5,490 bases of DNA from DATMYQ01 sp035560935. Lineage in GTDB: Bacteria; Bacillota; Negativicutes; Sporomusales; Sporomusaceae. The notes under the pieces were generated by a model, which saw only the letters and a program-made list of their open reading frames with translations, ran no database searches and was not told where the DNA came from. Below are positions 1 to 5,490 of this stretch, piece by piece (position 1 is the first letter of the stretch; every line of letters starts with the position of its first letter). The stretch covers positions 1-5,490 of the forward strand of contig DATMYQ010000344.1 in the NCBI GenBank assembly GCA_035560935.1, in the 5' to 3' direction. The translations under genes and the position numbers were made by a program.

Positions 1-1
1 C

Positions 2-1231
2 ATGAATTATATACATAGAGCAATGGAAGATACGTTTCTCCGTCTCAATAATGAGTTCCCAGCGTTACTGCTAACCGGCCCACGGCAGGTTGGCAAAACA
101 ACCATGCTTCAAAAATTAGCTAAAGAAGAAAATATAGGCCGAGAATATGTGACACTGGACGATTTGACGGAGCGCCAAATGGCAAAAAACGACCCGAAGA
201 TGTTCCTGCAAATTCACAAGCCGCCAGTGTTTATCGATGAGGTACAGTATGCACCGGAGCTGTTTACCTATATCAAAATACACGTTGACCAAAACCATCG
301 GGCTGGTGACTTTTGGTTGACTGGATCGCAGGTATTCAAATTGATGGAAGGGATACAGGAATCGCTGGCCGGGCGTATCTGTCTGCTCCATATGCCTCCC
401 ATGTCACAGGCGGAAATCCACGGTACTGCCACTGCACCTTTTGTGCTGGACTTGGAACAGCTGTCACAGCGAATAAAGGAGCGCACTCCTATTGATACTC
501 CTGCACTTTATGAGCGTATCTTCCAAGGCGGTATGCCTGCCCTCATCAGTGGACAGTATCGCGACCATCGGGCACTGTATTCCAGCTACATCAGTACCTA
601 TATCGACCGGGATGTAAAAGAGCTTTCCGGTTCTATAGATTCGCTCAAGTTTATGGATTTCATCACGGCCGCCGCAGCTTTATGCGGACAGATGCTCAAC
701 TACAAGACCATTGCTGATGCTGCCGGCATTGACCAGATTACCTCTAAAAAATGGCTGGGGATTTTAGAGAGACTGGGAATCGTTTTTTATCTCCACCCAT
801 ATTCTAACAACATGCTAAAACGCATGGTAACCAAGCCAAAGCTATATTTCTATGACTGCGGGTTGGTGGTATACCTGACCAAATGGAGTAACAGCGATAC
901 CCTGATGAACGGTGCCATGAGTGGTGCAATTCTTGAGAATTTTGTAGTATCAGAGATTGTCAAGAGCTACCAGAACTGCGGCTGGGAAGCCTTTATCTAT
1001 TACTATCGGGATAAAGATACTAAGGAGATTGATATTCTACTAGAGGACAACGGCAAGCTATACCCCATGGAAATCAAGAAAACTGCTACGCCTCACCAGC
1101 AGCTCACGCGTGTATTTGGCGTGATTGACAATACTACTTTAAATCGTGGCACCGGCGCTGTGCTTTGTACAACTGATAGACTGTCGGCGTTTGACAGCCA
1201 GAATTTGATTGTGCCTATTTGGGGGATATAA
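2..1231 (+). CDS. AAA_14/DUF4143-family ATPase, complete
   Basis: This is a 409-residue P-loop ATPase of the AAA_14 plus DUF4143 architecture, which is widespread in bacteria and archaea and mostly uncharacterised. Visible motifs are Walker A GPRQVGKTT (residues 26-34), Walker B PVFIDE (75-80), a sensor-1-like LTGSQ (106-110) and the family's SLAGR (121-125), whose Arg may act as a finger. DUF4143 begins around GGMPAL (176-181) and carries a helical region with a likely winged-helix segment near 235-265. The C-terminus holds E312, D344 and EIKK (357-360), matching the order E...D...ExK of PD-(D/E)XK nuclease folds; nuclease activity is not established for the family. No signal peptide or membrane segment is seen, so it is probably cytoplasmic. 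The start gives the usual family N-terminus, but its ribosome site lies outside the window. Its AT-richer third positions differ somewhat from the genes to the right, and no partner gene is visible. The family call is firm; the biological role is unknown. Confidence 0.92.
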   Translation: MNYIHRAMEDTFLRLNNEFPALLLTGPRQVGKTTMLQKLAKEENIGREYVTLDDLTERQMAKNDPKMFLQIHKPPVFIDEVQYAPELFTYIKIHVDQNHRAGDFWLTGSQVFKLMEGIQESLAGRICLLHMPPMSQAEIHGTATAPFVLDLEQLSQRIKERTPIDTPALYERIFQGGMPALISGQYRDHRALYSSYISTYIDRDVKELSGSIDSLKFMDFITAAAALCGQMLNYKTIADAAGIDQITSKKWLGILERLGIVFYLHPYSNNMLKRMVTKPKLYFYDCGLVVYLTKWSNSDTLMNGAMSGAILENFVVSEIVKSYQNCGWEAFIYYYRDKDTKEIDILLEDNGKLYPMEIKKTATPHQQLTRVFGVIDNTTLNRGTGAVLCTTDRLSAFDSQNLIVPIWGI

Positions 1232-1277
1232 GTTTTTTGCCATCTGCGACATTGCTGCCATCTTTGACTAAATAGAA

Positions 1278-1312
1278 AGCCGCACGCTCAAATGTGAGCT
1301 GCGGCTCTTTTC
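1278..1312 (+). terminator. Intrinsic terminator after the ATPase gene, possibly bidirectional
   Basis: A stem AGCCGCA-C-GCTCA pairs with TGAGC-TGCGGCT around an AATG loop (12 bp with one bulged C), followed by CTTTTC. It lies 47 nt after the ATPase stop. Read on the opposite strand the hairpin is followed by TTTCTATTT, so it may also back up the terminator of the converging tadA-tRNA unit. The + strand T-tract is interrupted and of moderate strength. Confidence 0.78.
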
Positions 1313-1313
1313 T

Positions 1314-1330
1314 TGGCAACCTTGTTGCCA
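1314..1330. repeat. Short perfect hairpin between the two terminators
   Basis: TGGCAAC and GTTGCCA form a perfect 7-bp stem with a CTT loop. No T-tract follows on either strand, so it is not a terminator by itself. It may only be an extra 3' structure on read-through transcripts; no function can be assigned. Confidence 0.45.
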
Positions 1331-1347
1331 GAAGCCTGTTCTTCGGC

Positions 1348-1381
1348 AATAAAAAAGCCTCTAGCCAACGCTAGAAGCCTT
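1348..1381 (-). terminator. Intrinsic terminator of the tadA-tRNA-Ser unit
   Basis: On the minus strand, AAGGCTTCTAGC pairs with GCTAGAGGCTTT around a GTTG loop, giving a 12-bp uninterrupted stem with two G-U pairs, and the T-rich sequence TTTTTTATT overlaps and follows the stem end. It begins 9 nt after the CCA end of tRNA-Ser, the expected place for the end of that transcript. Confidence 0.9.
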
Positions 1382-1390
1382 AAATTTCAA

Positions 1391-1478
<88 letters not shown>

Positions 1479-1489
1479 ATAGAAATATG

Positions 1490-1963
1490 TTATTTGTTTT
1501 TTTGCCGTCGTTGCCTAAAAAAGTTCTTCATAATGCGGGAACACTCATCGGCCCGAACGCCCGCCGTCACTTCCAAGCGATGATTCAGCGCTGTATTCTG
1601 GACTACATTGAACAGCGACTCTACCGCTCCGGCTTTGTAGTCGGAACTGCCATACACCAGCCGGTCCACCCGGCTCATCACCAGCGCGCCGGCACACATG
1701 GGGCAAGGTTCGATAGTAACGTACAAAGTGGTTCCTGACAGTCGCCAGCGATCCAGCAAATGACAGGCTTCCCTGATGACAATCATTTCTGCATGAGCGG
1801 TGGCATCCCGCCAACTTTCCCGCAAGTTATGCCCCCGGGCGATTACCCGGCCATCCTGCACCAATACCGCTCCGATCGGAATCTCGCCCTGATCATAGGC
1901 CCGTTGTGCTTCGACCAGTGCCATCCCCATGAACGCTTCATCGTCAATGATTATCCGGTCCAA
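1490..1963 (-). CDS. tadA: tRNA-specific adenosine-34 deaminase TadA
   Basis: A 157-residue cytidine/deoxycytidylate-deaminase-fold enzyme that converts A34 to inosine in the wobble position of tRNA-Arg(ACG), allowing one tRNA to read three CGN codons; in bacteria it is usually essential and acts as a homodimer. The zinc and catalytic motifs are intact: H57-A-E59, with E59 the proton shuttle, and P86-C87-P-M-C90 supplying the two cysteine ligands. The N-terminal block (GEIPIGAVLV, residues 26-35) and the C-terminal basic tail also fit TadA rather than a free-nucleoside deaminase. Length matches the family. The start is TTG: it is 5 nt after a good ribosome site, and the next in-frame ATG (residue 12) would remove a conserved helix. 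It is the first gene of a unit with tRNA-Ser(CGA) immediately downstream. Guanine deaminases share the fold, but the sequence blocks favour TadA strongly. Confidence 0.97.
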   Translation of the reverse strand: MDRIIIDDEAFMGMALVEAQRAYDQGEIPIGAVLVQDGRVIARGHNLRESWRDATAHAEMIVIREACHLLDRWRLSGTTLYVTIEPCPMCAGALVMSRVDRLVYGSSDYKAGAVESLFNVVQNTALNHRLEVTAGVRADECSRIMKNFFRQRRQKNK

Positions 1964-1968
1964 TTCGA

Positions 1969-1976
1969 CCCTCTCC
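1969..1976 (-). promoter_or_regulatory. Ribosome binding site deciding the TTG start of tadA
   Basis: Minus-strand GGAGAGGG lies 5 nt before TTG. No ATG upstream in the short leader could replace it, so this site is the main support for the TTG start. Confidence 0.8.
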
Positions 1977-2001
1977 GTATATCCTTGTTACCACGTTCAA
2001 G

Positions 2002-2030
2002 ATTATAGCATTAAGGCCCGCTGCTGTCAA
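2002..2030 (-). promoter_or_regulatory. Consensus sigma-70/sigma-A promoter of tadA-tRNA-Ser
   Basis: On the minus strand, TTGACA (2030-2025) and TATAAT (2007-2002) are separated by exactly 17 nt, and the -10 is preceded by TGC, giving an extended -10. Every core position is consensus. Transcription would start near 1995, leaving a leader of about 30 nt. Such a strong promoter suits a housekeeping unit carrying a tRNA. The upstream end of the -35 touches the left arm of the inverted repeat at 2030-2067. Confidence 0.88.
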
Positions 2031-2067
2031 TGAGCAATACCGCTCCCTTTCCTATAATATTGCTCAT
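2030..2067. repeat. Inverted repeat with 10-bp arms in the divergent intergenic region
   Basis: ATGAGCAATA (2030-2039) and TATTGCTCAT (2058-2067) are perfect inverted copies separated by 18 nt. The left arm abuts the -35 box of the tadA promoter and the right arm ends about 60 bp before the -35 of the MFS promoter. It could be a two-site operator or a looping site; the long spacer and absence of a T-tract directly after the stem argue against a terminator. The binding factor is unknown. Confidence 0.6.
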
Positions 2068-2112
2068 CAGTAAATTGTTTTTTAGAATACTGCCAATCAT
2101 AAATATTCCCTT

Positions 2113-2134
2113 ATTGTAAACAACCCTTTACAAT
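2113..2134. promoter_or_regulatory. Candidate operator: dyad A covering the MFS -35 box
   Basis: ATTGTAAA-N6-TTTACAAT is a perfect 8-bp-arm dyad. Its right arm contains the whole -35 hexamer of the MFS promoter, so a bound protein would block or recruit RNA polymerase. The half-site recalls BirA and Rex operators, but the 6-nt spacer fits neither (BirA boxes are much further apart; Rex boxes have TTGTGA-like arms and a 4-nt spacer). No regulator gene is present in the window. Confidence 0.6.
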
Positions 2135-2155
2135 CTACCGGAGATTGTGTATAAT
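2127..2155 (+). promoter_or_regulatory. Sigma-70/sigma-A promoter of the MFS gene
   Basis: TTTACA (2127-2132) and TATAAT (2150-2155) are separated by 17 nt. The expected start is near 2162, giving a leader of about 26 nt that contains the ribosome site AAGGAG at 2173-2178. There is no TGn extension. The -35 and spacer are almost entirely occupied by two overlapping dyads, suggesting that the promoter is regulated. Confidence 0.85.
2130..2148. promoter_or_regulatory. Candidate operator: dyad B between the MFS -35 and -10
   Basis: ACAATCT-N5-AGATTGT is a perfect 7-bp-arm dyad of 19 bp. It starts inside the -35 hexamer and ends one base before the -10. It shares ACAAT (2130-2134) with dyad A, so the region holds three ATTGT-type half-sites at 2113, 2130 (inverted) and 2144. 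Placement in the spacer is typical for TetR-, MarR- or MerR-type control of exporters; which family binds is not visible. Confidence 0.6.
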
Positions 2156-2187
2156 AGCCCAATGATTAAAACAAGGAGCCAATTTTT

Positions 2188-3369
2188 ATGAATCAATCGT
2201 CTCCCACTGTCCTCTGGTCGCGCGGCTTCTTGCTGTTATCACTGTCCAGCGCGCTGCTGTTTGCCGGTTTCCATCTATTGTTGCCTACTTTACCATTGTT
2301 TGCCGCTGCTTATGGCGCCACGACCACCCAAATTGGTCTGATTATCGGCGGCTTTACTTTCTCGGCCATTGGGGTCCGTCTTTTTGTCACTGCCGGCATC
2401 CGCCGCTGGGGCCGTCACCGTTTTCTGCAGCGGGGATTGGTCATCTGCATCCTGGCCATGTCAACGTATTATTTTACGAATCAGGCAATGACGACACTGC
2501 TGGTCCGTCTGTTTCACGGCGTTGGCTTTGGTATCGCCAGCACAGTATTTGCCGCACTGGCTATCGAATACATTCCCGTTAGCCGCCGGGCCGAAGGCAT
2601 GGGATATTTTGGTCTGGGTGCTACTCTGATGATGGCCGTCGCCCCGTTGATCGGCCTGTGGTTTTATGAAAACTTTCAGTCCGCCGGTCTGTTTGCCGCC
2701 GCCACCAGCATACAGCTTTTGGCGTTAGTCATTCTCGGACTGCTGCCAGCGGCCGCCCCCGACGCCGGCGTCCCCGCTCATCGTGCGGCTGCGCTTTCTC
2801 TGCGTCCTTTCATTTTTCCCTGTTTCCTGGCGCTGCTGCTTGGCATCTGCCTGGGCAGCGTCATGAGTTTTATTACTTTACTGGCAAAAGAACGTCATCT
2901 GGATAATCCGGGTCTTTTCTTTATGTTCAGCACATCCGGTGTGTTTTTTGTCCGAACTTTTTCCGGTCGCATTTATGACCGGCACGGAGCTGCCTGGGTC
3001 ATTGTTCCTGCCGCATTTTTCCTGTCGCTGTCCATGTACTTCCTGTACAGCAACAACGTCTCCCTGCTGGTCGCTGCTGCTTTCTACGGAATAGGACTGG
3101 GCATTTTGTTCCCGTCACTGCAAACCTGGTTTTCTCAGATGGTGACCTTGGAACAGCAAACCGCCGTCAACGCCTTATACTATAACACATTGGACATTGG
3201 CGTCGGCGGCGGCTCGATTCTGCTGGGTTGGCTTGCCCAGGGAAAAAGTTATGCAGTAATATATGAAGTTTCTTTTGTACTCAGTCTAATTTTCTTGGGC
3301 AGCTACCTGGCTTATTTATGGCGGCTAAAACGTCTTAAATCGCGCCAGTCTTTGAGTCAAACGCTCTGA
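2188..3369 (+). CDS. Major facilitator superfamily transporter, 12 TM, exporter-like
   Basis: A 393-residue inner-membrane secondary transporter of normal MFS length. Hydrophobic segments fit 12 helices in two halves: roughly 12-34, 46-66, 79-97, 102-125, 137-160 and 166-187, then, after the 188-206 central loop, 207-231, 240-258, 269-287, 291-312, 329-349 and 355-378. Family motifs are visible: a degenerate motif A GIRRWGRHR (70-78) and its repeat in the second half, RTFSGRIYDRHG (256-267); motif-B-like RLFHGVGFG (107-115) at TM4; and a motif-C-like stretch in TM5 ending APLIG (152-156), typical of proton-coupled exporters. Substrate cannot be read: drugs, sugars or metallophores are all possible. 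The ATG start has AAGGAG with 9-nt spacing. It is a monocistronic unit with an apparently regulated promoter, and its last 45 bp overlap the converging chemoreceptor gene. No terminator was found after its stop. Confidence 0.93.
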   Translation: MNQSSPTVLWSRGFLLLSLSSALLFAGFHLLLPTLPLFAAAYGATTTQIGLIIGGFTFSAIGVRLFVTAGIRRWGRHRFLQRGLVICILAMSTYYFTNQAMTTLLVRLFHGVGFGIASTVFAALAIEYIPVSRRAEGMGYFGLGATLMMAVAPLIGLWFYENFQSAGLFAAATSIQLLALVILGLLPAAAPDAGVPAHRAAALSLRPFIFPCFLALLLGICLGSVMSFITLLAKERHLDNPGLFFMFSTSGVFFVRTFSGRIYDRHGAAWVIVPAAFFLSLSMYFLYSNNVSLLVAAAFYGIGLGILFPSLQTWFSQMVTLEQQTAVNALYYNTLDIGVGGGSILLGWLAQGKSYAVIYEVSFVLSLIFLGSYLAYLWRLKRLKSRQSLSQTL

Positions 3370-5319
3370 CAACTCGGTCATATCCTTTGCTTCACCACTG
3401 AGTGACTCGGCCATTTCCGCCTGCTGCATCACCTGTCCGGCAATCCGGTCCACCTGGTTGGCCGTGCCCTGAGCGATGGCCGTCAGTTCCTCCGAAGCGG
3501 CTGTAATGTTTTGCGCCGCAGAAGTAGCTGATTCCACCGCGTTGGCGACCCGGTTGACATCCTGCGAAACTTGTTCCAACTGTTCCACGATCTCGCCAAA
3601 TGCGGTCTGCACGTCCTTAGACAACTGAACCCCCTGCTGAATTTCTCCGCTCACTTCATGAACGGAGTTTTTCATGTGACCGGCCCGGCGGTTAGCGTCA
3701 CCGAGTTGAGCAACAATATGACCGGCAAAACCTTTGGACTGTTCCGCCAGTGTCCGAACTTCTTCGGCTACTACCGCAAAACCTCGGCCGTGCTCTCCGG
3801 CCCGTGCCGCTTCAATAGAAGCATTGAGCGCCAGCAGGTTAGTCTGGTTGGCAATGGCATCAATGGTTTGAATCGCCTGATTGATGATCTGCAGAGTATC
3901 CACCACCGCGCTCATTTCCGCTTCGGCCCGCTGGGATTTCTGCTGCACGGCGTCAATATTCCTGACCATATCTTCCAGTCGCCGCTGCCCGCTCCCGGCC
4001 TGTTCCCGAACGGACTTCGCCCGTTCTCCCGTAGCCGAGGACAACCCGGCAATTTCTTCAATGTCACCGGAGATAGCCTGCATATTTGTCCCCACGTCAT
4101 TCATCGTCCGCAACTGTTCCTGAATCACGGCCGACAGGTTTTGGGCAAAAGAGGCGATTTCCTGCGAGGTTTTTCGGTTGGATAATGCATTTTCACCAAC
4201 CACTTCTGTGTTTCTCGTCAGCCGCTGGCTGGCGTTTTGTGTTTCCTGGACCATTTCCTGCAATGAATTCACCATGTTGTCAAAAGCGGTTCCTACCATG
4301 GCAAATTCATCCCGTCCAGATATAGCTGCCTGCACCGTCAAATCGCCGTCCTGCATCCGCGCTGTGGCTGTCGTTAGTCGTTCCAGGCCGGAATTCATGG
4401 AGCGATAAATCAACAAAATCAACGTATTGGCCAACAGAATCAAAAAGACTGTTCCCAGCAAAATATTCCGTTTGCGCGTCTTCATGTCGTCAATTCGCAC
4501 ATCCAACAGGCGCGTCAGTTCGGCATTGGCCGCCACCAGCAGTTCGGCATCCGCCTGCAGCGCCGCTTCAATCTGCTGAAAGGCCGCCGCGCTGATAACA
4601 CTTCCATCCGGCCCCGTCAATAGTCGGTGGATGGTCCCAATCATTTCTGTTTCCCGCTGCTGGCGGACATTCAATTTTTCTTCCAGTGCCGTCCGGGTTT
4701 CGCCGTTGGCACGAAAGGCAACGTCCAGCCCTCCTCCCAAACCTTCAGAATGGGTCCGTAAATTTCCTAACGTCATAAATAATTCCACCCGGTCCTCCAA
4801 CGCCATTTGGCGTTGTTCCTGCACCTTTTGCAACCGGCCCTTTAATCCGTTCCGTTTTTCCAGCAATATTGGCAGTCGGTTAATCACCGCATCCATCGTA
4901 TAATAACTGTCCAGATCCGGATCCAAAATCAAGTTGGAACCGTCTGCCACTTGAGCCAACAGCTTTTGCACCGCCTGCGCCGACTCCTGACCGCGTTTCA
5001 GTTCCAGCGCATTCCGGAGTTCCTCGACCCGTAGCGCAGTTTTGAATTCGCCACCATATTTTTCATCCCATTGTAGCATCACTTTGTACGCGGCCTGGAC
5101 CTTTTCCTGCTGATTTCCCCGCACCAGCTCCACCAACAGATTGGCCGCCGCCGCCGAATACTCGGCGCCCCGCCGTTCCTGTAACGAAAAATCAAGGTTT
5201 TTATCAATTTCCCGGATCAAGAAAAACAATAAAATAAGAACGGGTAACAAAGACAGTAGAGCCAACAGACGAAACTTACTCCGAAACCGAAGATTTCCCA
5301 AACATTTCGCGATTCCCAT
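3325..5319 (-). CDS. Transmembrane methyl-accepting chemotaxis protein
   Basis: A 664-residue chemoreceptor that controls CheA through CheW in the polar signalling array. Order: basic cytoplasmic tip (1-17), TM1 (about 18-36), extracytoplasmic sensory region (about 38-283), TM2 (about 285-305), HAMP (about 306-358), then the long coiled-coil signalling domain. The hairpin tip is intact (IANQTNLLALNASIEAAR, 489-506), with E503 and R506 in the CheA/CheW contact region. Likely methylation sites are Q400/E401 (SAVIQEQ) and E610/E611 (AASEELTA), nearly equidistant from the tip on the two arms. Arm length suggests a receptor class with about 40-44 heptads. There is no NWETF-like CheR tether. The sensory region is wholly helical and carries ERRGAEY (48-54) and LDPDLDSYYTMD (132-143), which I recall from a recurrent sensor type in MCPs and hybrid kinases; ligand unknown. 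The start is ATG, 5 nt after GAGGGGGAG. The stop is TAG inside the MFS gene. Confidence 0.96.
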   Translation of the reverse strand: MGIAKCLGNLRFRSKFRLLALLSLLPVLILLFFLIREIDKNLDFSLQERRGAEYSAAAANLLVELVRGNQQEKVQAAYKVMLQWDEKYGGEFKTALRVEELRNALELKRGQESAQAVQKLLAQVADGSNLILDPDLDSYYTMDAVINRLPILLEKRNGLKGRLQKVQEQRQMALEDRVELFMTLGNLRTHSEGLGGGLDVAFRANGETRTALEEKLNVRQQRETEMIGTIHRLLTGPDGSVISAAAFQQIEAALQADAELLVAANAELTRLLDVRIDDMKTRKRNILLGTVFLILLANTLILLIYRSMNSGLERLTTATARMQDGDLTVQAAISGRDEFAMVGTAFDNMVNSLQEMVQETQNASQRLTRNTEVVGENALSNRKTSQEIASFAQNLSAVIQEQLRTMNDVGTNMQAISGDIEEIAGLSSATGERAKSVREQAGSGQRRLEDMVRNIDAVQQKSQRAEAEMSAVVDTLQIINQAIQTIDAIANQTNLLALNASIEAARAGEHGRGFAVVAEEVRTLAEQSKGFAGHIVAQLGDANRRAGHMKNSVHEVSGEIQQGVQLSKDVQTAFGEIVEQLEQVSQDVNRVANAVESATSAAQNITAASEELTAIAQGTANQVDRIAGQVMQQAEMAESLSGEAKDMTELSERLTQRLARFKTF

Positions 5320-5370
5320 CGTTACTCCCCCTCACCAAAACTGACCTCTCACGTTCAGTACACGCCAACA

Positions 5371-5418
5371 ATAAAAAAAGACGGCGACCAGGCATTTATT
5401 GCCCGATCCTCCGTCTTT
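5371..5418 (-). terminator. Intrinsic terminator upstream of the chemoreceptor gene
   Basis: On the minus strand, AAAGACGG pairs with CCGTCTTT (8 bp). After a 2x1 internal loop, GATCGGGCA pairs with TGCCTGGTC (9 bp with two G-U pairs) around an ATAAA loop, and the T-run TTTTTTTATT follows. It probably ends a minus-strand gene beyond the right edge. It lies only about 50 bp before the chemoreceptor start, so it could instead be an attenuator in that gene's leader. Confidence 0.85.
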
Positions 5419-5490
5419 GGAGTCAATTCTTCACCAACTGTTTTGCATGTTCTGAATGAGTTAATTCTAGGGTCCTTCACAAATTTTGTC
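5419..5490. other. Edge region with no supportable gene
   Basis: No feature can be supported here. On the minus strand one frame closes at TAG (5467-5469) and another at TGA (5477-5479 and again at 5423-5425); either could be the end of an off-window gene served by the terminator at 5371-5418. The third frame stays open but runs through the terminator hairpin, so it is unlikely to be coding. Confidence 0.4.

Noticed and set aside
1239..1263. Direct repeat TGCCATCT at 1239-1246 and 1256-1263
   Set aside because: Only two 8-bp copies are present, with no further unit and no link to an attachment site or mobile element.
1862..2046. 12-bp direct repeat CAATACCGCTCC at 1862-1873 and 2035-2046
   Set aside because: One copy encodes the conserved GAVL part of TadA. 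About one such 12-mer match is expected by chance in a window this size.
2053..2058. Second TATAAT on the + strand
   Set aside because: There is no -35-like hexamer at 16-18 nt upstream (it would fall on ATGAGC), so it is not supported as a promoter.
2030..2083. Inverted repeat plus T-run as a + strand terminator
   Set aside because: The T-run starts about 10 nt after the stem, the loop is 18 nt, and no + strand transcript enters from the left.
2113..2134. BirA (biotin) or Rex operator
   Set aside because: The arms resemble them, but the 6-nt spacer is far too short for BirA and the arm and spacer do not match Rex. No biotin or redox gene follows.
3571..4185. 204-residue + strand open frame
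   Set aside because: It is antisense to the conserved chemoreceptor signalling domain, has no family features, and reflects codon bias in the GC-rich opposite strand.
5386..5400. Sigma-28 (TAAA...GCCG) promoter for the chemoreceptor
   Set aside because: The spacing is about 9 nt instead of about 15, and the sequence lies inside the terminator hairpin.

Overview
The window looks like an ordinary chromosomal stretch of a Firmicutes-like bacterium with medium GC, possibly of the Negativicutes/Sporomusa type. Supporting signs are strong purine-rich ribosome sites, one TTG start, near-consensus sigma-A promoters, several intrinsic terminators and a tRNA gene with encoded CCA. The phylum is an inference; the genus cannot be read from this sequence.

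Layout from left to right. (1) 2-1231 (+): a complete AAA_14/DUF4143-type ATPase with a C-terminal nuclease-fold-like motif. It is the only gene here with an accessory-genome flavour, and a terminator follows it. (2) 1278-1381: a short intergenic region with three consecutive hairpins, two of them convincing intrinsic terminators that separate the + strand ATPase from the - strand unit converging on it. (3) 1391-1963 (-): tadA, then tRNA-Ser(CGA) only 11 nt downstream, read as one transcription unit from a perfect TTGACA-N17-TGCTATAAT promoter and closed by a terminator at 1348-1381. (4) 1964-2187: a 224-bp divergent intergenic region holding the tadA promoter, a 10-bp-arm inverted repeat, and the MFS promoter embedded in two overlapping dyads. 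(5) 2188-3369 (+): a 12-TM major facilitator superfamily exporter. (6) 3325-5319 (-): a transmembrane methyl-accepting chemotaxis protein whose 3' end overlaps the MFS gene by 45 bp, tail to tail. (7) 5320-5490: the chemoreceptor leader, with a - strand terminator and no recognisable gene.

The genes do not form one pathway. TadA and the tRNA belong to translation (tRNA wobble editing and serine decoding). The MFS exporter appears to be a regulated single-gene unit. The chemoreceptor feeds the CheA/CheW chemotaxis array. I found no CRISPR array, insertion sequence, integrase or defence cassette, and no clear novel system. The most interesting signals are regulatory: the two overlapping dyads on the MFS promoter, the inverted repeat abutting the tadA promoter, and the 45-bp convergent overlap.
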